NCBI GenBank assembly: GCA_964472095.1
Contig: CAYYIV010000004.1
Span: forward strand, 1-64,000
Direction: 5' to 3'
DNA from: Pelagibius sp964472095
GTDB lineage: Bacteria; Pseudomonadota; Alphaproteobacteria; Kiloniellales; Kiloniellaceae
DNA length: 64,000 bases
A model generated the notes under the pieces. The model was not told the DNA's origin. It was given only the letters and a program-made list of their open reading frames with translations, and made no database searches. Shown here one piece after another: positions 14,284 through 23,721 of this stretch. Position numbers and translations under genes: made by a program. Each line of letters begins with the position of its first letter. Position 1 is the stretch's first letter.

Positions 14284-15354
14284 ATGGAGAACCTCGAGGA
14301 ACTGCAGAACAGCCTGCTGGATCGAGTGGCCGCGGCCGGCGATCTGGAGGCCTTGGAGAGCCTGCGGGTGCAGGCGCTCGGCAAGAAGGGCGAGGTCACG
14401 CAGCGGCTGAAGAGCCTGGCCAGCCTGTCGCCGGACGCGCGCCGGGAAGCCGGCCAGAGCCTCAACCGGGTGAAGGAAGCGGTCACCGAGGCGCTCGAGG
14501 CGCGGCGTGCCGACCTCGAGGAAAGCGCCCTGGAGGCGCGACTGGCGCGCGAGGCGGTCGACGTCACCCTGCCGGTGCGCCCGGCGGAGATCGGCCGCAT
14601 CCACCCCATCAGCCAGACCTTCGAGGAACTGGTGGCGATCTTCGGCGAGATGGGGTTCTCGGTTGCCGAGGGCCCGCACATCGAGGACGACTACTACAAC
14701 TTCACCGCCCTCAACATCCATGAGGCGCACCCGGCGCGCCAGGAGATGGATACCTTCTACATGCGCCCGGCCGCCGACGGCAGCCGCAAGGTGTTGCGTA
14801 CCCATACTTCGCCGGTGCAGATCCGCCACATGCTGTCGGAAAAGCCGCCGATCCGCATCATCGTGCCGGGCCGCACCTTCCGCGCCGATCACGACGCCAC
14901 CCACTCGCCGATGTTCCATCAGGTCGAGGGGCTGGTGATCGACAAGAAGAGCCACATGGGCCACCTGAAGGGGACGCTGACGGCCTTCTGCCGCGCCTTC
15001 TTCGGCGTCGACGACCTGCCGCTGCGCTTCCGGCCCAGCTATTTCCCCTTCACCGAGCCCAGCGCCGAGGTCGATATCGGCTGCAGCCGCGAGGGCGGCG
15101 AGCTGAAGATCGGCCCCGGCAAGGACTGGCTGGAGATCCTCGGCAGCGGCATGGTCCACCCCAAGGTGCTGGTCAACTGCGGCATCGATCCCGACGAGTA
15201 CCAGGGCTTCGCCTTCGGCATGGGGATCGAGCGCATCGCCATGCTGAAGTACGGCTTTCCGGACCTGCGCATCTTCTACGAGACGGACCTGCGCTGGATG
15301 AAGCACTACGGCTTCGTGCCGCTGGAGATCCCCTCCATGATCAGGGGGATGTAG
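14284..15354 (+). CDS. pheS: Phenylalanine--tRNA ligase alpha subunit
   Basis: A 356-residue class II synthetase subunit. The N-terminal coiled coil (residues ~1-90) contacts tRNA. The catalytic core starts near HPISQTFEELVAIFGEMGF and carries motif 2 (PGRTFRADHDATHSPMFHQVEGL) and motif 3 (GFAFGMGIERIAMLKYG). It forms an (alpha-beta)2 tetramer with PheT that charges tRNA-Phe. AGAGGTAGG precedes the ATG. It is 4 bases from pheT, so the two are cotranscribed. Confidence 0.98.
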   Translation: MENLEELQNSLLDRVAAAGDLEALESLRVQALGKKGEVTQRLKSLASLSPDARREAGQSLNRVKEAVTEALEARRADLEESALEARLAREAVDVTLPVRPAEIGRIHPISQTFEELVAIFGEMGFSVAEGPHIEDDYYNFTALNIHEAHPARQEMDTFYMRPAADGSRKVLRTHTSPVQIRHMLSEKPPIRIIVPGRTFRADHDATHSPMFHQVEGLVIDKKSHMGHLKGTLTAFCRAFFGVDDLPLRFRPSYFPFTEPSAEVDIGCSREGGELKIGPGKDWLEILGSGMVHPKVLVNCGIDPDEYQGFAFGMGIERIAMLKYGFPDLRIFYETDLRWMKHYGFVPLEIPSMIRGM

Positions 15355-15358
15355 CGGC

Positions 15359-17758
15359 ATGAAGTTCACCCTGAACTGGTTGAAGGATCACCTCGACACC
15401 ACGGCCTCGCTGAAGGAAATCACCGACAAGCTGTCGATGATCGGCCTTGAGGTCGAAGGCGTCGAAGACCGTGCCGCGACGCTGAGGCCCTTTACCGTCG
15501 CCTACGTGAAGGAGGCGCGGCAGCATCCCAACGCCGACCGCCTGCGTATCTGCATCGTCGATACCGGCAAGGGCGAGGTGCAGGTGGTCTGCGGTGCGCC
15601 CAATGCGCGTACCGGCATGAAGGGCGTCTTCGCTCCGGTCGGCAGCTACATCCCCGGCAGCGACCTGACCCTGAAGGCCGGCAAGATCCGCGGCGAGGAG
15701 TCCAACGGCATGCTGGTCTCCGAGCGCGAGCTCGGCCTGTCTGACGAGCACGAGGGCATCATCGACCTGCCCGAAGACGCGCCGCTCGGCGCCGCCTTCG
15801 CCGAGGTCGCCGGTCTCACCGACCCGGTCATCGAGATCGCCATCACGCCGAATCGCGGCGACTGCCTGGGCGTGCGTGGCGTGGCGCGCGACCTTGCCGC
15901 CGCCGGCCTCGGCAGTCTGAAGCCGCTCGAGGCCGATCCGGTGAGAGGCAGCTTCGAGAGTCCGATCAAGTGGCGCCGCGCCCTGCCAGCCGACCGCCAG
16001 GAGGCCTGCCCCTACGTGGCCGGGCGCTACTTCCGCGGTGTCAAGAACGGCCCCAGTCCCAAGTGGCTGCAGGACCGCCTGCGCGCCATCGGCCTGCGTC
16101 CCATCTCGGCGTTGGTCGACGTCACCAACTACGTGACCTTCGATCTCGGCCGGCCGCTGCACGTCTTCGACGCCGACAAGGTGAAGGGCGACGTGGTCAT
16201 GCGCTTCGCAGAGCCGGGCGCCGAGATCCTCGCCCTCGACGGAGACACCTATAGGCTCGATGGCGAGATGGTCGCGATCCACGACGACAACGGCCCGGAA
16301 GGTATCGGCGGGGTCATGGGCGGCGCGCACTCCGGCTGCAGCGAGGACACCACCAACGTCTTCTTGGAAGTCGCGCTCTTCGATCCGGTGATGGTGGCCC
16401 GCACGGGGCGCACCCTCGGCATCCTCTCCGACGCACGCTATCGCTTCGAGCGCGGCCTCGATCCGCAGTCGGCGGTCTGGGGCGTGGAGGTCGCCACGCG
16501 TCTGATCCTCGAGCTCTGCGGCGGCGCGGCCAGCGAGGCGGTGAGCGCGGGCGAATTGCCGCCGGAAACCCGCAAGGTGACCCTGCGCCCGGCGCGCGTC
16601 GCCGAGCTCGGCGGCATGACCGTCGCGCCTGCCCGCCAGGTCGAGATCCTCGAACGCCTCGGCTGCGCTGTGGCGGCGGCCGGCGACGTCCTCACCGTGA
16701 CGCCGCCGAGCTGGCGCCCAGACATCGAGAGCGAGGCCTGCTTGGTCGAGGAGGTTATGCGCATTCACGGCTACGACGACATCACCGAGGTCGCATTGCC
16801 GCGCGACAGCTACCTGCCGCGCGCTGTGTTGACGCCGGCGCAGCGCCGCGTCTCGGCGGCGCGCACGGTGCTGGCTTGGCGCGGCCTCTACGAGGGAGTG
16901 ACCTTCTCCTTCGTGTCGCGCCGCCAAGCCGAGCTCTTCGGTGGTGGCGTCGAGGCGTTGACCCTGGCCAATCCGATTTCCGCCGACCTCGATGTTATGC
17001 GCCCGACGCCGCTGGCCAACCTCGCCGCCGCCGCGGTACGCAATGCCGACCGCGGCTTTGGCGACCTTGCCCTCTTCGAGGTCGGCCCGCTCTACAGCGA
17101 TGACACGCCGGAAGGCCAGGCCACCGTGGCGGCCGGCCTGCGCCGCGGCGAGCGGCAGCCGCGCCACTGGGCCGTCGGTGCCCGTCCGGTCGATGCCTTC
17201 GACGCCAAGGGCGATGCCGAGGCCGTGCTGGTCGCCTGCGAGGCGCCGGTGGAGAACCTGCAGGTCACCCGCGACGCGCCGGCCTGGTACCACCCTGGCC
17301 GCTCCGGCGTGCTGCGCCTCGGCCCCAAGGTGCTGGCGCAGTTCGGCGAGCTGCACCCGCGAACGCTGCGGGCGCTCGATCTCAAGGCCCCGGCGGTCGC
17401 CTTCGAAGTCTTCCTCGACGTCGTTCCGCTCCCGCGCGCCGGCCGCCAGAAGCGCAGCCTGCTGGAGCTGTCGCCCTTCCAGCCGATATCGCGCGACTTC
17501 GCCTTCCTGGTGGATGAGGATGTGCCGGCGGAGAAGGTGATCCGTGCGGCCCGCGGTGCCGACAAGGCGCTGATCACCGAGGTCGCGCTGTTCGACGTCT
17601 ATCAGGGCAAGGGCGTGGCGCCGGGCAAGAAGTCGCTGGCCATTGCCGTCACCCTGCAGCCGCGCACGGCGACGCTGACCGATCAGGAGATCGAAGCGGT
17701 GGCGGCCAAGGTGGTCGCCCAGGTGAGCGCTGCCACGGGGGGCAGCCTGCGCGGCTGA
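15359..17758 (+). CDS. pheT: Phenylalanine--tRNA ligase beta subunit
   Basis: A 799-residue protein of usual bacterial length. Domains in order: an OB-fold tRNA-binding domain (residues ~40-150, PNADRLRICIVDTG), B3/B4 editing domain (~210-380), B5 domain (~400-475), the catalytic-like core, and a C-terminal ferredoxin-fold anticodon-binding FDX-ACB domain (~705-798, FQPISRDFAFLVDEDVPAEKV). It partners with PheS. It ends with no evident terminator, and the next gene is convergent. Confidence 0.98.
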   Translation: MKFTLNWLKDHLDTTASLKEITDKLSMIGLEVEGVEDRAATLRPFTVAYVKEARQHPNADRLRICIVDTGKGEVQVVCGAPNARTGMKGVFAPVGSYIPGSDLTLKAGKIRGEESNGMLVSERELGLSDEHEGIIDLPEDAPLGAAFAEVAGLTDPVIEIAITPNRGDCLGVRGVARDLAAAGLGSLKPLEADPVRGSFESPIKWRRALPADRQEACPYVAGRYFRGVKNGPSPKWLQDRLRAIGLRPISALVDVTNYVTFDLGRPLHVFDADKVKGDVVMRFAEPGAEILALDGDTYRLDGEMVAIHDDNGPEGIGGVMGGAHSGCSEDTTNVFLEVALFDPVMVARTGRTLGILSDARYRFERGLDPQSAVWGVEVATRLILELCGGAASEAVSAGELPPETRKVTLRPARVAELGGMTVAPARQVEILERLGCAVAAAGDVLTVTPPSWRPDIESEACLVEEVMRIHGYDDITEVALPRDSYLPRAVLTPAQRRVSAARTVLAWRGLYEGVTFSFVSRRQAELFGGGVEALTLANPISADLDVMRPTPLANLAAAAVRNADRGFGDLALFEVGPLYSDDTPEGQATVAAGLRRGERQPRHWAVGARPVDAFDAKGDAEAVLVACEAPVENLQVTRDAPAWYHPGRSGVLRLGPKVLAQFGELHPRTLRALDLKAPAVAFEVFLDVVPLPRAGRQKRSLLELSPFQPISRDFAFLVDEDVPAEKVIRAARGADKALITEVALFDVYQGKGVAPGKKSLAIAVTLQPRTATLTDQEIEAVAAKVVAQVSAATGGSLRG

Positions 17759-17782
17759 GCCGCGGTCAGGTCAGGCTCAGTT

Positions 17783-17962
17783 TCAGGAGTATTCCTGTCT
17801 CGCGGTGGTGGCGTAGCGGGCCCAAAGCTCATCGGCCTTGCGCGCCCTTTCCACCAGTTCCTTCGCCAGCTTGATATTGCCGGCGGCCTCGGCACGCGCG
17901 GCGAGCGCCCAGGTCATCGCCGCGTACTCGCGCGCTTCGGCTTCGCTAATTCTCCGATCCAT
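17783..17962 (-). CDS. Small hypothetical protein
   Basis: A 59-residue reading frame from ATG 17962 (66 residues if the TTG at 17983 is used), rich in Ala, Glu, Arg and Lys. It is predicted wholly helical (EAEAREYAAMTWALAARAEAAGNIKLAKELVERARKADELW) and has no signal peptide or Cys. A CAGGGA sequence lies ~11 bases upstream. It is convergent with pheT. I do not recognise a family; the amphipathic helix pattern argues for a real protein. Confidence 0.45.
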   Translation of the reverse strand: MDRRISEAEAREYAAMTWALAARAEAAGNIKLAKELVERARKADELWARYATTARQEYS

Positions 17963-18120
17963 CTCTGTAAAATCCCTGCCCAAATGGGAATTGGCGACTG
18001 GATCGAGCCTCCGACAGCCATGGTTAACGAAGCGTTAAATTCCACAAAATATGTGATATTCCTGCACTGGAGGTTGCTGGGATACAACAGGGAGCAGTGG
18101 TGTCGGCCTGCGGCAGGCAA

Positions 18121-18152
18121 AGAAATAGGCCCGATCCCAAAAGGACCGAGCC
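18121..18152 (-). terminator. Rho-independent terminator for the 18240-18608 gene
   Basis: On the minus strand GGCTCGGTCC / GGATCGGGCC form a 10-bp stem with two G:U pairs around a T-rich loop, followed by TATTTCTTTG. It lies about 90 bases past the stop codon. The ~275-base stretch 17963-18239 otherwise shows no gene. Confidence 0.55.
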
Positions 18153-18239
18153 CTAAAATCCCGTGGCTGCCGCGTCAGCTTTGACTCTTGCCGGTGAGTC
18201 TCTTGCCGTTGCCTCTTGGCCGTCTGGAGCTTGCGGCTG

Positions 18240-18608
18240 TCAGGTGCTGTACCACTGCATGCAGATGCGCGGTGCCTGGTGGACCTTGTTGCTGGCCTTG
18301 GTCTGCCCGATGGTCTTGTTGATGAAGGCTTCCAGCTCGCGGATGTGATGCTCCGGCACACCGGCGCGGATCAGCGTGCTGCGCGATTGGCGCGCGTTCT
18401 TGTCGTAGGCCGCGAAGTCGCCGTTGCCGAGCGCTTCGTACGCTTTCACCATGCAATAGTTCTGTTGGTACCAGCGCGCCTCGTTGCGCGCAGCTGTGGC
18501 AGGGGAGGTGGTTGCCGCGAAGACAGCGCCGGCGATCGCCGCGCAGGCTGCCAAGCGAAGTCCGCCACCCACGGACATGAAGATTCTTCCCATAAAACCT
18601 CTCCGCAT
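18240..18608 (-). CDS. Small secreted protein of unknown function
   Basis: A 122-residue protein from ATG 18608, which has GAGGG about 7 bases upstream; the ATG-type codon at 18647 adds 13 residues without support. Residues ~1-40 form a signal peptide (LAACAAIAGAVFAATTSPATAA), so the mature ~80 residues are periplasmic. The mature part holds just two cysteines (NYCMVKAYEALG and ICMQWYST), probably one disulfide, and otherwise amphipathic helices. I do not recognise the family. It is probably monocistronic, with its own terminator. Confidence 0.7.
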   Translation of the reverse strand: MRRGFMGRIFMSVGGGLRLAACAAIAGAVFAATTSPATAARNEARWYQQNYCMVKAYEALGNGDFAAYDKNARQSRSTLIRAGVPEHHIRELEAFINKTIGQTKASNKVHQAPRICMQWYST

Positions 18609-18725
18609 CGTTTCGCCCTCAGTATCCTGAGGCCGCCAATTCTTCACTCGCGGCGTTTAGATTCTGTGAAGAATCCGGACAATGCTCCCCAAATCCGGAG
18701 TAGATTAACAAAAAACTTCGATCAC

Positions 18726-18998
18726 TCAAAGCTGAAGAAATCGAGGCCTTCCGGAGCGTGGCGTGAGGATGCGGGTGGTGGCGCTGGGGGGCGGTTGCCA
18801 GTGCAGTTCAATGCCGCGCTCTGCGAGGAAATTCTCGGCCGCGTGGCGCGCCTCTGCGTGGGTGCGCGCGGTGCCCTGGCCGAATCGCACGCCGTCCTGT
18901 TCGTAGCTCACCGTCCAGCGGAACAACTGCTCCCCCCGCTGGTGGGTGAAGCCCGAGGTTTCCCGCCAGGGTTCGATCAAGATATTGTGGCTCTTCAC
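18726..18998 (-). CDS. Small hypothetical protein with GTG start
   Basis: A 90-residue protein. GTG start is well supported: GGGAGGT lies 5 bases upstream. The body (FTHQRGEQLFRWTVSYEQDGVRFGQGTARTHAEARHAAENFL) predicts a beta-hairpin then a helix, a compact alpha/beta fold like those of small dsRBD-like or DUF proteins. The last 20 residues are Pro/Arg-rich and likely disordered. No signal peptide. Function unknown. It is divergent from lepA, 227 bases between the starts. Confidence 0.65.
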   Translation of the reverse strand: MKSHNILIEPWRETSGFTHQRGEQLFRWTVSYEQDGVRFGQGTARTHAEARHAAENFLAERGIELHWQPPPSATTRILTPRSGRPRFLQL

Positions 18999-19125
18999 CG
19001 GTTACCTCCCATAGCCTTAGAATCCGAGGGCTATCACAGCGCTTCTCGCGGGGCCTGTGACGACTTCGGGACAATTCCGCGAGGGATGGGCGGATTCCCC
19101 GGCCGCCGCTGCCCGTTCGGGAGCG

Positions 19126-19154
19126 TTGCTTAGCCGGGCGGCGCACCCTATCTT
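19126..19154 (+). promoter_or_regulatory. Candidate lepA promoter
   Basis: TTGCTT (19126-19131), a 17-base spacer and TATCTT (19149-19154), ~70 bases before the lepA ATG. Moderate matches only. Confidence 0.4.
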
Positions 19155-19224
19155 CCTGCGCGCACCGGCCGCGCTTGCGCGGCGCGGCCGCAGAGGTTTT
19201 CCCCGATGCAGTTTGCAAGCCAGC

Positions 19225-21027
<1,803 letters not shown>

Positions 21028-21042
21028 GCGCCAGCCGCGTCG

Positions 21043-21381
21043 CTAGCGCCGAGTGGTGAACTTGCGCGGCGAGCGGGTGCCACCCCAGCGCCGGAACAGC
21101 AACGCCAGGACCAGGCCGGGCACCGCAAAGACAGCCGCCGCCGGCCACAGCAGCAGCGGCGCGACGATGTTGTCCCAGAGGCCTACGGAGAGGTTGCGCT
21201 CGATGCCGGCCTGCAGAGTGTTGAGGGTGGCACTGCCGAGCGCATGATCGACCTCGAACCAGCGCTGGCCGAGCACGGCAAAGCCCCAGGTGCCGGTGTT
21301 CAGCGACGACACCGCGTCCCAGCCCAGCAGCACCAGGGCGCAAAATAGCAGAACCCAGCCGAGGATGCGGCCAACGATCAT
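21043..21381 (-). CDS. Small inner-membrane protein
   Basis: A 112-residue protein from ATG 21381 (GGGGGG 4 bases upstream); the frame extends upstream to 21636 without protein character. Two hydrophobic helices, at residues ~4-26 (IVGRILGWVLLFCALVLLGWDAV) and ~75-97 (LLLWPAAAVFAVPGLVLALLF), flank a ~45-residue loop. The basic C terminus (RRWGGTRSPRKFTTRR) is cytosolic. I recognise no characterised family. It is convergent with lepA. Confidence 0.7.
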   Translation of the reverse strand: MIVGRILGWVLLFCALVLLGWDAVSSLNTGTWGFAVLGQRWFEVDHALGSATLNTLQAGIERNLSVGLWDNIVAPLLLWPAAAVFAVPGLVLALLFRRWGGTRSPRKFTTRR

Positions 21382-21710
21382 CAAGCCCCCCAATCGCCGA
21401 TGTTCCACTCCGCCGCTTCGACCCGCCGCCTCCAGTCGCAGATCCAGCGGCTTCCGCGGAAGCCTCGAAAGGCGCGATAGTAGCAGCCGCGGGGCGCATC
21501 GGCCAATCTCCGGGCGAGCACCGTGCCACTCACAAGGCCTCAAGGCCCGGCCGACGGTCCCCGGTACGGGGCCGAAGGCGTTGCATCGCCGCGCGGCCTC
21601 GGTTAATTTCCGGCCGCTGGCGCACCGGCCTCCCATCTTCCGGAGGTCCCTGGCGCTCGGGGTTCATCTTTGCGAAACCCGGCTTCGTTAATAACAGGAC
21701 GTCAGCGTGA

Positions 21711-21800
21711 GGAGAGGTGGCCGAGTGGCTTAAGGCGCACGCCTGGAACGCGTGTGGGCGGGAAACCGCCTCGTGGGTTCGAATCCCACCCTCTCCGCCA
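21711..21800 (+). tRNA. tRNA-Ser (anticodon GGA)
   Basis: A complete cloverleaf of 90 bases with encoded CCA (21798-21800). Acceptor GGAGAGG pairs CCTCTCC; D stem GCC/GGC; anticodon stem CACGC/GCGTG around loop CTGGAAC, anticodon 21745-21747; long variable arm GGGCGG-GAAA-CCGCCT, diagnostic of type II tRNA-Ser; T arm GTGGG/CCCAC with TTCGAAT. It decodes UCC and UCU. Confidence 0.98.
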
Positions 21801-21839
21801 CATCAAGAGACCCCCGGCATTGCCGGGGGTCTCTTGATG
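21801..21839. terminator. Perfect 19-bp hairpin after tRNA-Ser, bidirectional terminator
   Basis: CATCAAGAGACCCCCGGCA and its exact reverse complement are separated by one base, so the stem has its minimal loop CATTG-like. It begins at the base after CCA and lies between the tRNA and a convergent protein gene, so it probably ends transcription from both sides. No T-run beyond the TCTCTT within the arm. Confidence 0.7.
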
Positions 21840-21991
21840 TGGGGAAGCGGGATTGGTGAACGGCCCCAGGTAGGTGCCAGCGACGCCGAGTGTCGCGAGG
21901 CGCCTGCCAGGGCGGCGGTCAGCAGACCGCCGCCAAACCCACCCTCTCCGTCGTCGATACCGCCGCCGCTCCCCGCGGCTCGGCAGCTGTC

Positions 21992-22693
21992 TCACCCCTC
22001 CACCGCGAATTCCACGCCGACGGGCTTCCTGTCGGCGCCGTTGATCGGGATGATGTCCTGCGGGCAGGCGGACATGGCGACGATGCAGTCCATTTCGGCG
22101 CGCAGCAGCACGTGGTCGCCGGCCTGAGAGACGGGCGGCTTCCAGTCGATGCCCCAGCTGTCGTCGACGGGGATGTTCATCCACAGGTTCAGCGGCTGCG
22201 GCACTTCGGCCACCGTCAGGCCGATCGCCATCATCGCCATGCGCAGGTTGTCGGAGCAGTTGTCGTGGTAGTCCTCGACGCCGAGGGTGAGGTAGCGGAA
22301 GAGGTCACAGGCGGCGATCAGCGTGTCGTGCACGCCGGGCGAGGAATCCTGGAGCAGGGTCAGGATCGGACGGCGGCGGTTGGTCACCAGCGGGTCGCCC
22401 GGCCGTGGCAGCACCCGGTCGATCCAGGCGCGGGCATGTGGCCAGGAGAGGTATTCCGCGCGGTTGGCGGCGCTGAAGGCCCAGGTGTCGCAGACCTGGG
22501 TGCCATGGGTGTTCACGACGCGGATCTTCTGGCCCCTGGCAACGCGTACCGCACGGCCCTGACGCGCCGGCACCTCGTAGCGCTGGCCGAGCCGCGGCCT
22601 GCCGTCGGCGGAGATCGCCGACGTCAGGCTGGCGTTGGTTCCACAGGGCGTCGCGTTGTCGCCGGGATTGTCGTAAACGGATGCGTTGTCCAT
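21992..22693 (-). CDS. DUF1989 / urea-carboxylase-associated family protein
   Basis: A 233-residue cytosolic protein from ATG 22693 (GAGGGAG 5-6 bases upstream); the same frame stays open upstream to 23770 but that part is the shadow of the next gene. Family hallmarks are GQKIRVVNTHGTQVCDTWAF near residue 60, CDLFRYLTLG, EDYHDNCSDNLRMAM and PQPLNLWMNIPVDDSW, with conserved Cys and Asp/His that could bind a metal. DUF1989 proteins often accompany urea or guanidine degradation genes; none is nearby here, so its role is open. Confidence 0.85.
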   Translation of the reverse strand: MDNASVYDNPGDNATPCGTNASLTSAISADGRPRLGQRYEVPARQGRAVRVARGQKIRVVNTHGTQVCDTWAFSAANRAEYLSWPHARAWIDRVLPRPGDPLVTNRRRPILTLLQDSSPGVHDTLIAACDLFRYLTLGVEDYHDNCSDNLRMAMMAIGLTVAEVPQPLNLWMNIPVDDSWGIDWKPPVSQAGDHVLLRAEMDCIVAMSACPQDIIPINGADRKPVGVEFAVEG

Positions 22694-22879
22694 GGAGGCT
22701 CCCTCGGTTGGCTGCAAGTGCTGCCGGCCATTGTAGCGGCTTTGCCGAGGGCGTCGGCCTTTGTTGCACCGCAAGGTATCGATTTGGCATATGCCGGCGC
22801 ACTTTTGCGCCGCCATCATACCACCAATTGTTGAGGTTCCGGCCTGCCGCGAGGCGCGACAGGTACTAGTCTTTCGTCC

Positions 22880-23704
22880 ATGTTCGAGCTGAAGCAGGGT
22901 GACAAGGGCGACGAGGTCGCGCGGCTCCAGGCGATGCTGTGCCTGGCAGGCTTCGATGCGAAGCCGATCGACGGCGACTTCGGCGCCGGCACCGCGACCT
23001 CCGTGCGCGCCTGCCAGACGGCCAGCGGGCTGGCCCCGACCGGCGTTGCCGACGCCCAGGTCCAGGCGGCGGTGGGCATGGACGGCCCGGATCCCGTCCG
23101 GCCCCTCCACCCTGTCATTGCCGCGATCACCGCAGAGACGGTGGTGGCGATGTTCCCGGCGGCAACGCCGCGCCGCAACATCGAACGGTACCTCCCGGTG
23201 GTGCTGCAGGCCCTGGCGGCAGCCGGGCTCGACGATCGCGAGATGGTGCTGATGGCGCTCGCCAGTATCCGCGCCGAAAGCGAAGGCTTCGAGCCGATCG
23301 ACGAAGGAGTCTCCAGGTTCAACACTGATGCGGGATCGGCGCCCTTCAGCCGCTACGAGCCCGACAGCGACGTCGGACGGGCGCTGGGCAACCGTCAGCC
23401 CGGCGACGGCGCCCGCTACAAGGGGCGCGGCTTCATCCAGCTGACCGGCCGGGCGAACTATCGCACCTACGGCGATGCGATTGCGCTCGGCCGCCGCCTG
23501 GAGGAAGAGCCGGAGCTGGCGAACGACCCAGAGGTGGCGGCCCGCCTGCTCGCGGCCTTCCTGAAGGCCAAGGCGGCGCGGGTCAAATATGCGATCCTCG
23601 GCAGGGACCTGAAGACGGCGCGCCGCCTGGTGAACGGCGGCAGCCACGGCCTCGGCCAGTTCGAGGAGACCTTCCAAGAGGGTGAAAGAATTCTGAGCGC
23701 CTAG
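22880..23704 (+). CDS. Peptidoglycan-binding, GH19-like (chitinase/lysozyme) hydrolase
   Basis: A 274-residue protein. Residues ~5-60 form a PG_binding_1 three-helix domain (GDEVARLQAMLCLAGFDAKPIDGDFGAGT). Residues ~75-270 form a lysozyme-superfamily domain with the likely catalytic Glu in SIRAESEGFEPIDEG and the GH19 signature GARYKGRGFIQLTGRANYRTYG. No signal peptide is present, so export, if any, uses another route. TACTAG at 22864 could be a -10 box. The gene is 17 bases ahead of a DUF2235 lipase gene on the same strand, suggesting a two-gene envelope-degrading operon. Confidence 0.87.
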   Translation: MFELKQGDKGDEVARLQAMLCLAGFDAKPIDGDFGAGTATSVRACQTASGLAPTGVADAQVQAAVGMDGPDPVRPLHPVIAAITAETVVAMFPAATPRRNIERYLPVVLQALAAAGLDDREMVLMALASIRAESEGFEPIDEGVSRFNTDAGSAPFSRYEPDSDVGRALGNRQPGDGARYKGRGFIQLTGRANYRTYGDAIALGRRLEEEPELANDPEVAARLLAAFLKAKAARVKYAILGRDLKTARRLVNGGSHGLGQFEETFQEGERILSA

Positions 23705-23721
23705 ATCATGAGGAGGCAGCG

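Noticed and set aside
15341..17356. A 671-codon minus-strand frame opposite pheT
   Set aside because: Antisense shadow of pheT with no domain character and no ribosome-binding site.
17783..18998. A toxin-antitoxin pair among the small genes after pheT
   Set aside because: One protein is secreted, the genes are not overlapping or tightly spaced, and none resembles a known toxin or antitoxin.
21711..21839. tRNA-Ser as an integration site with a mobile island
   Set aside because: No integrase, no second copy of the tRNA 3' end and no island-type genes on either side within the window.
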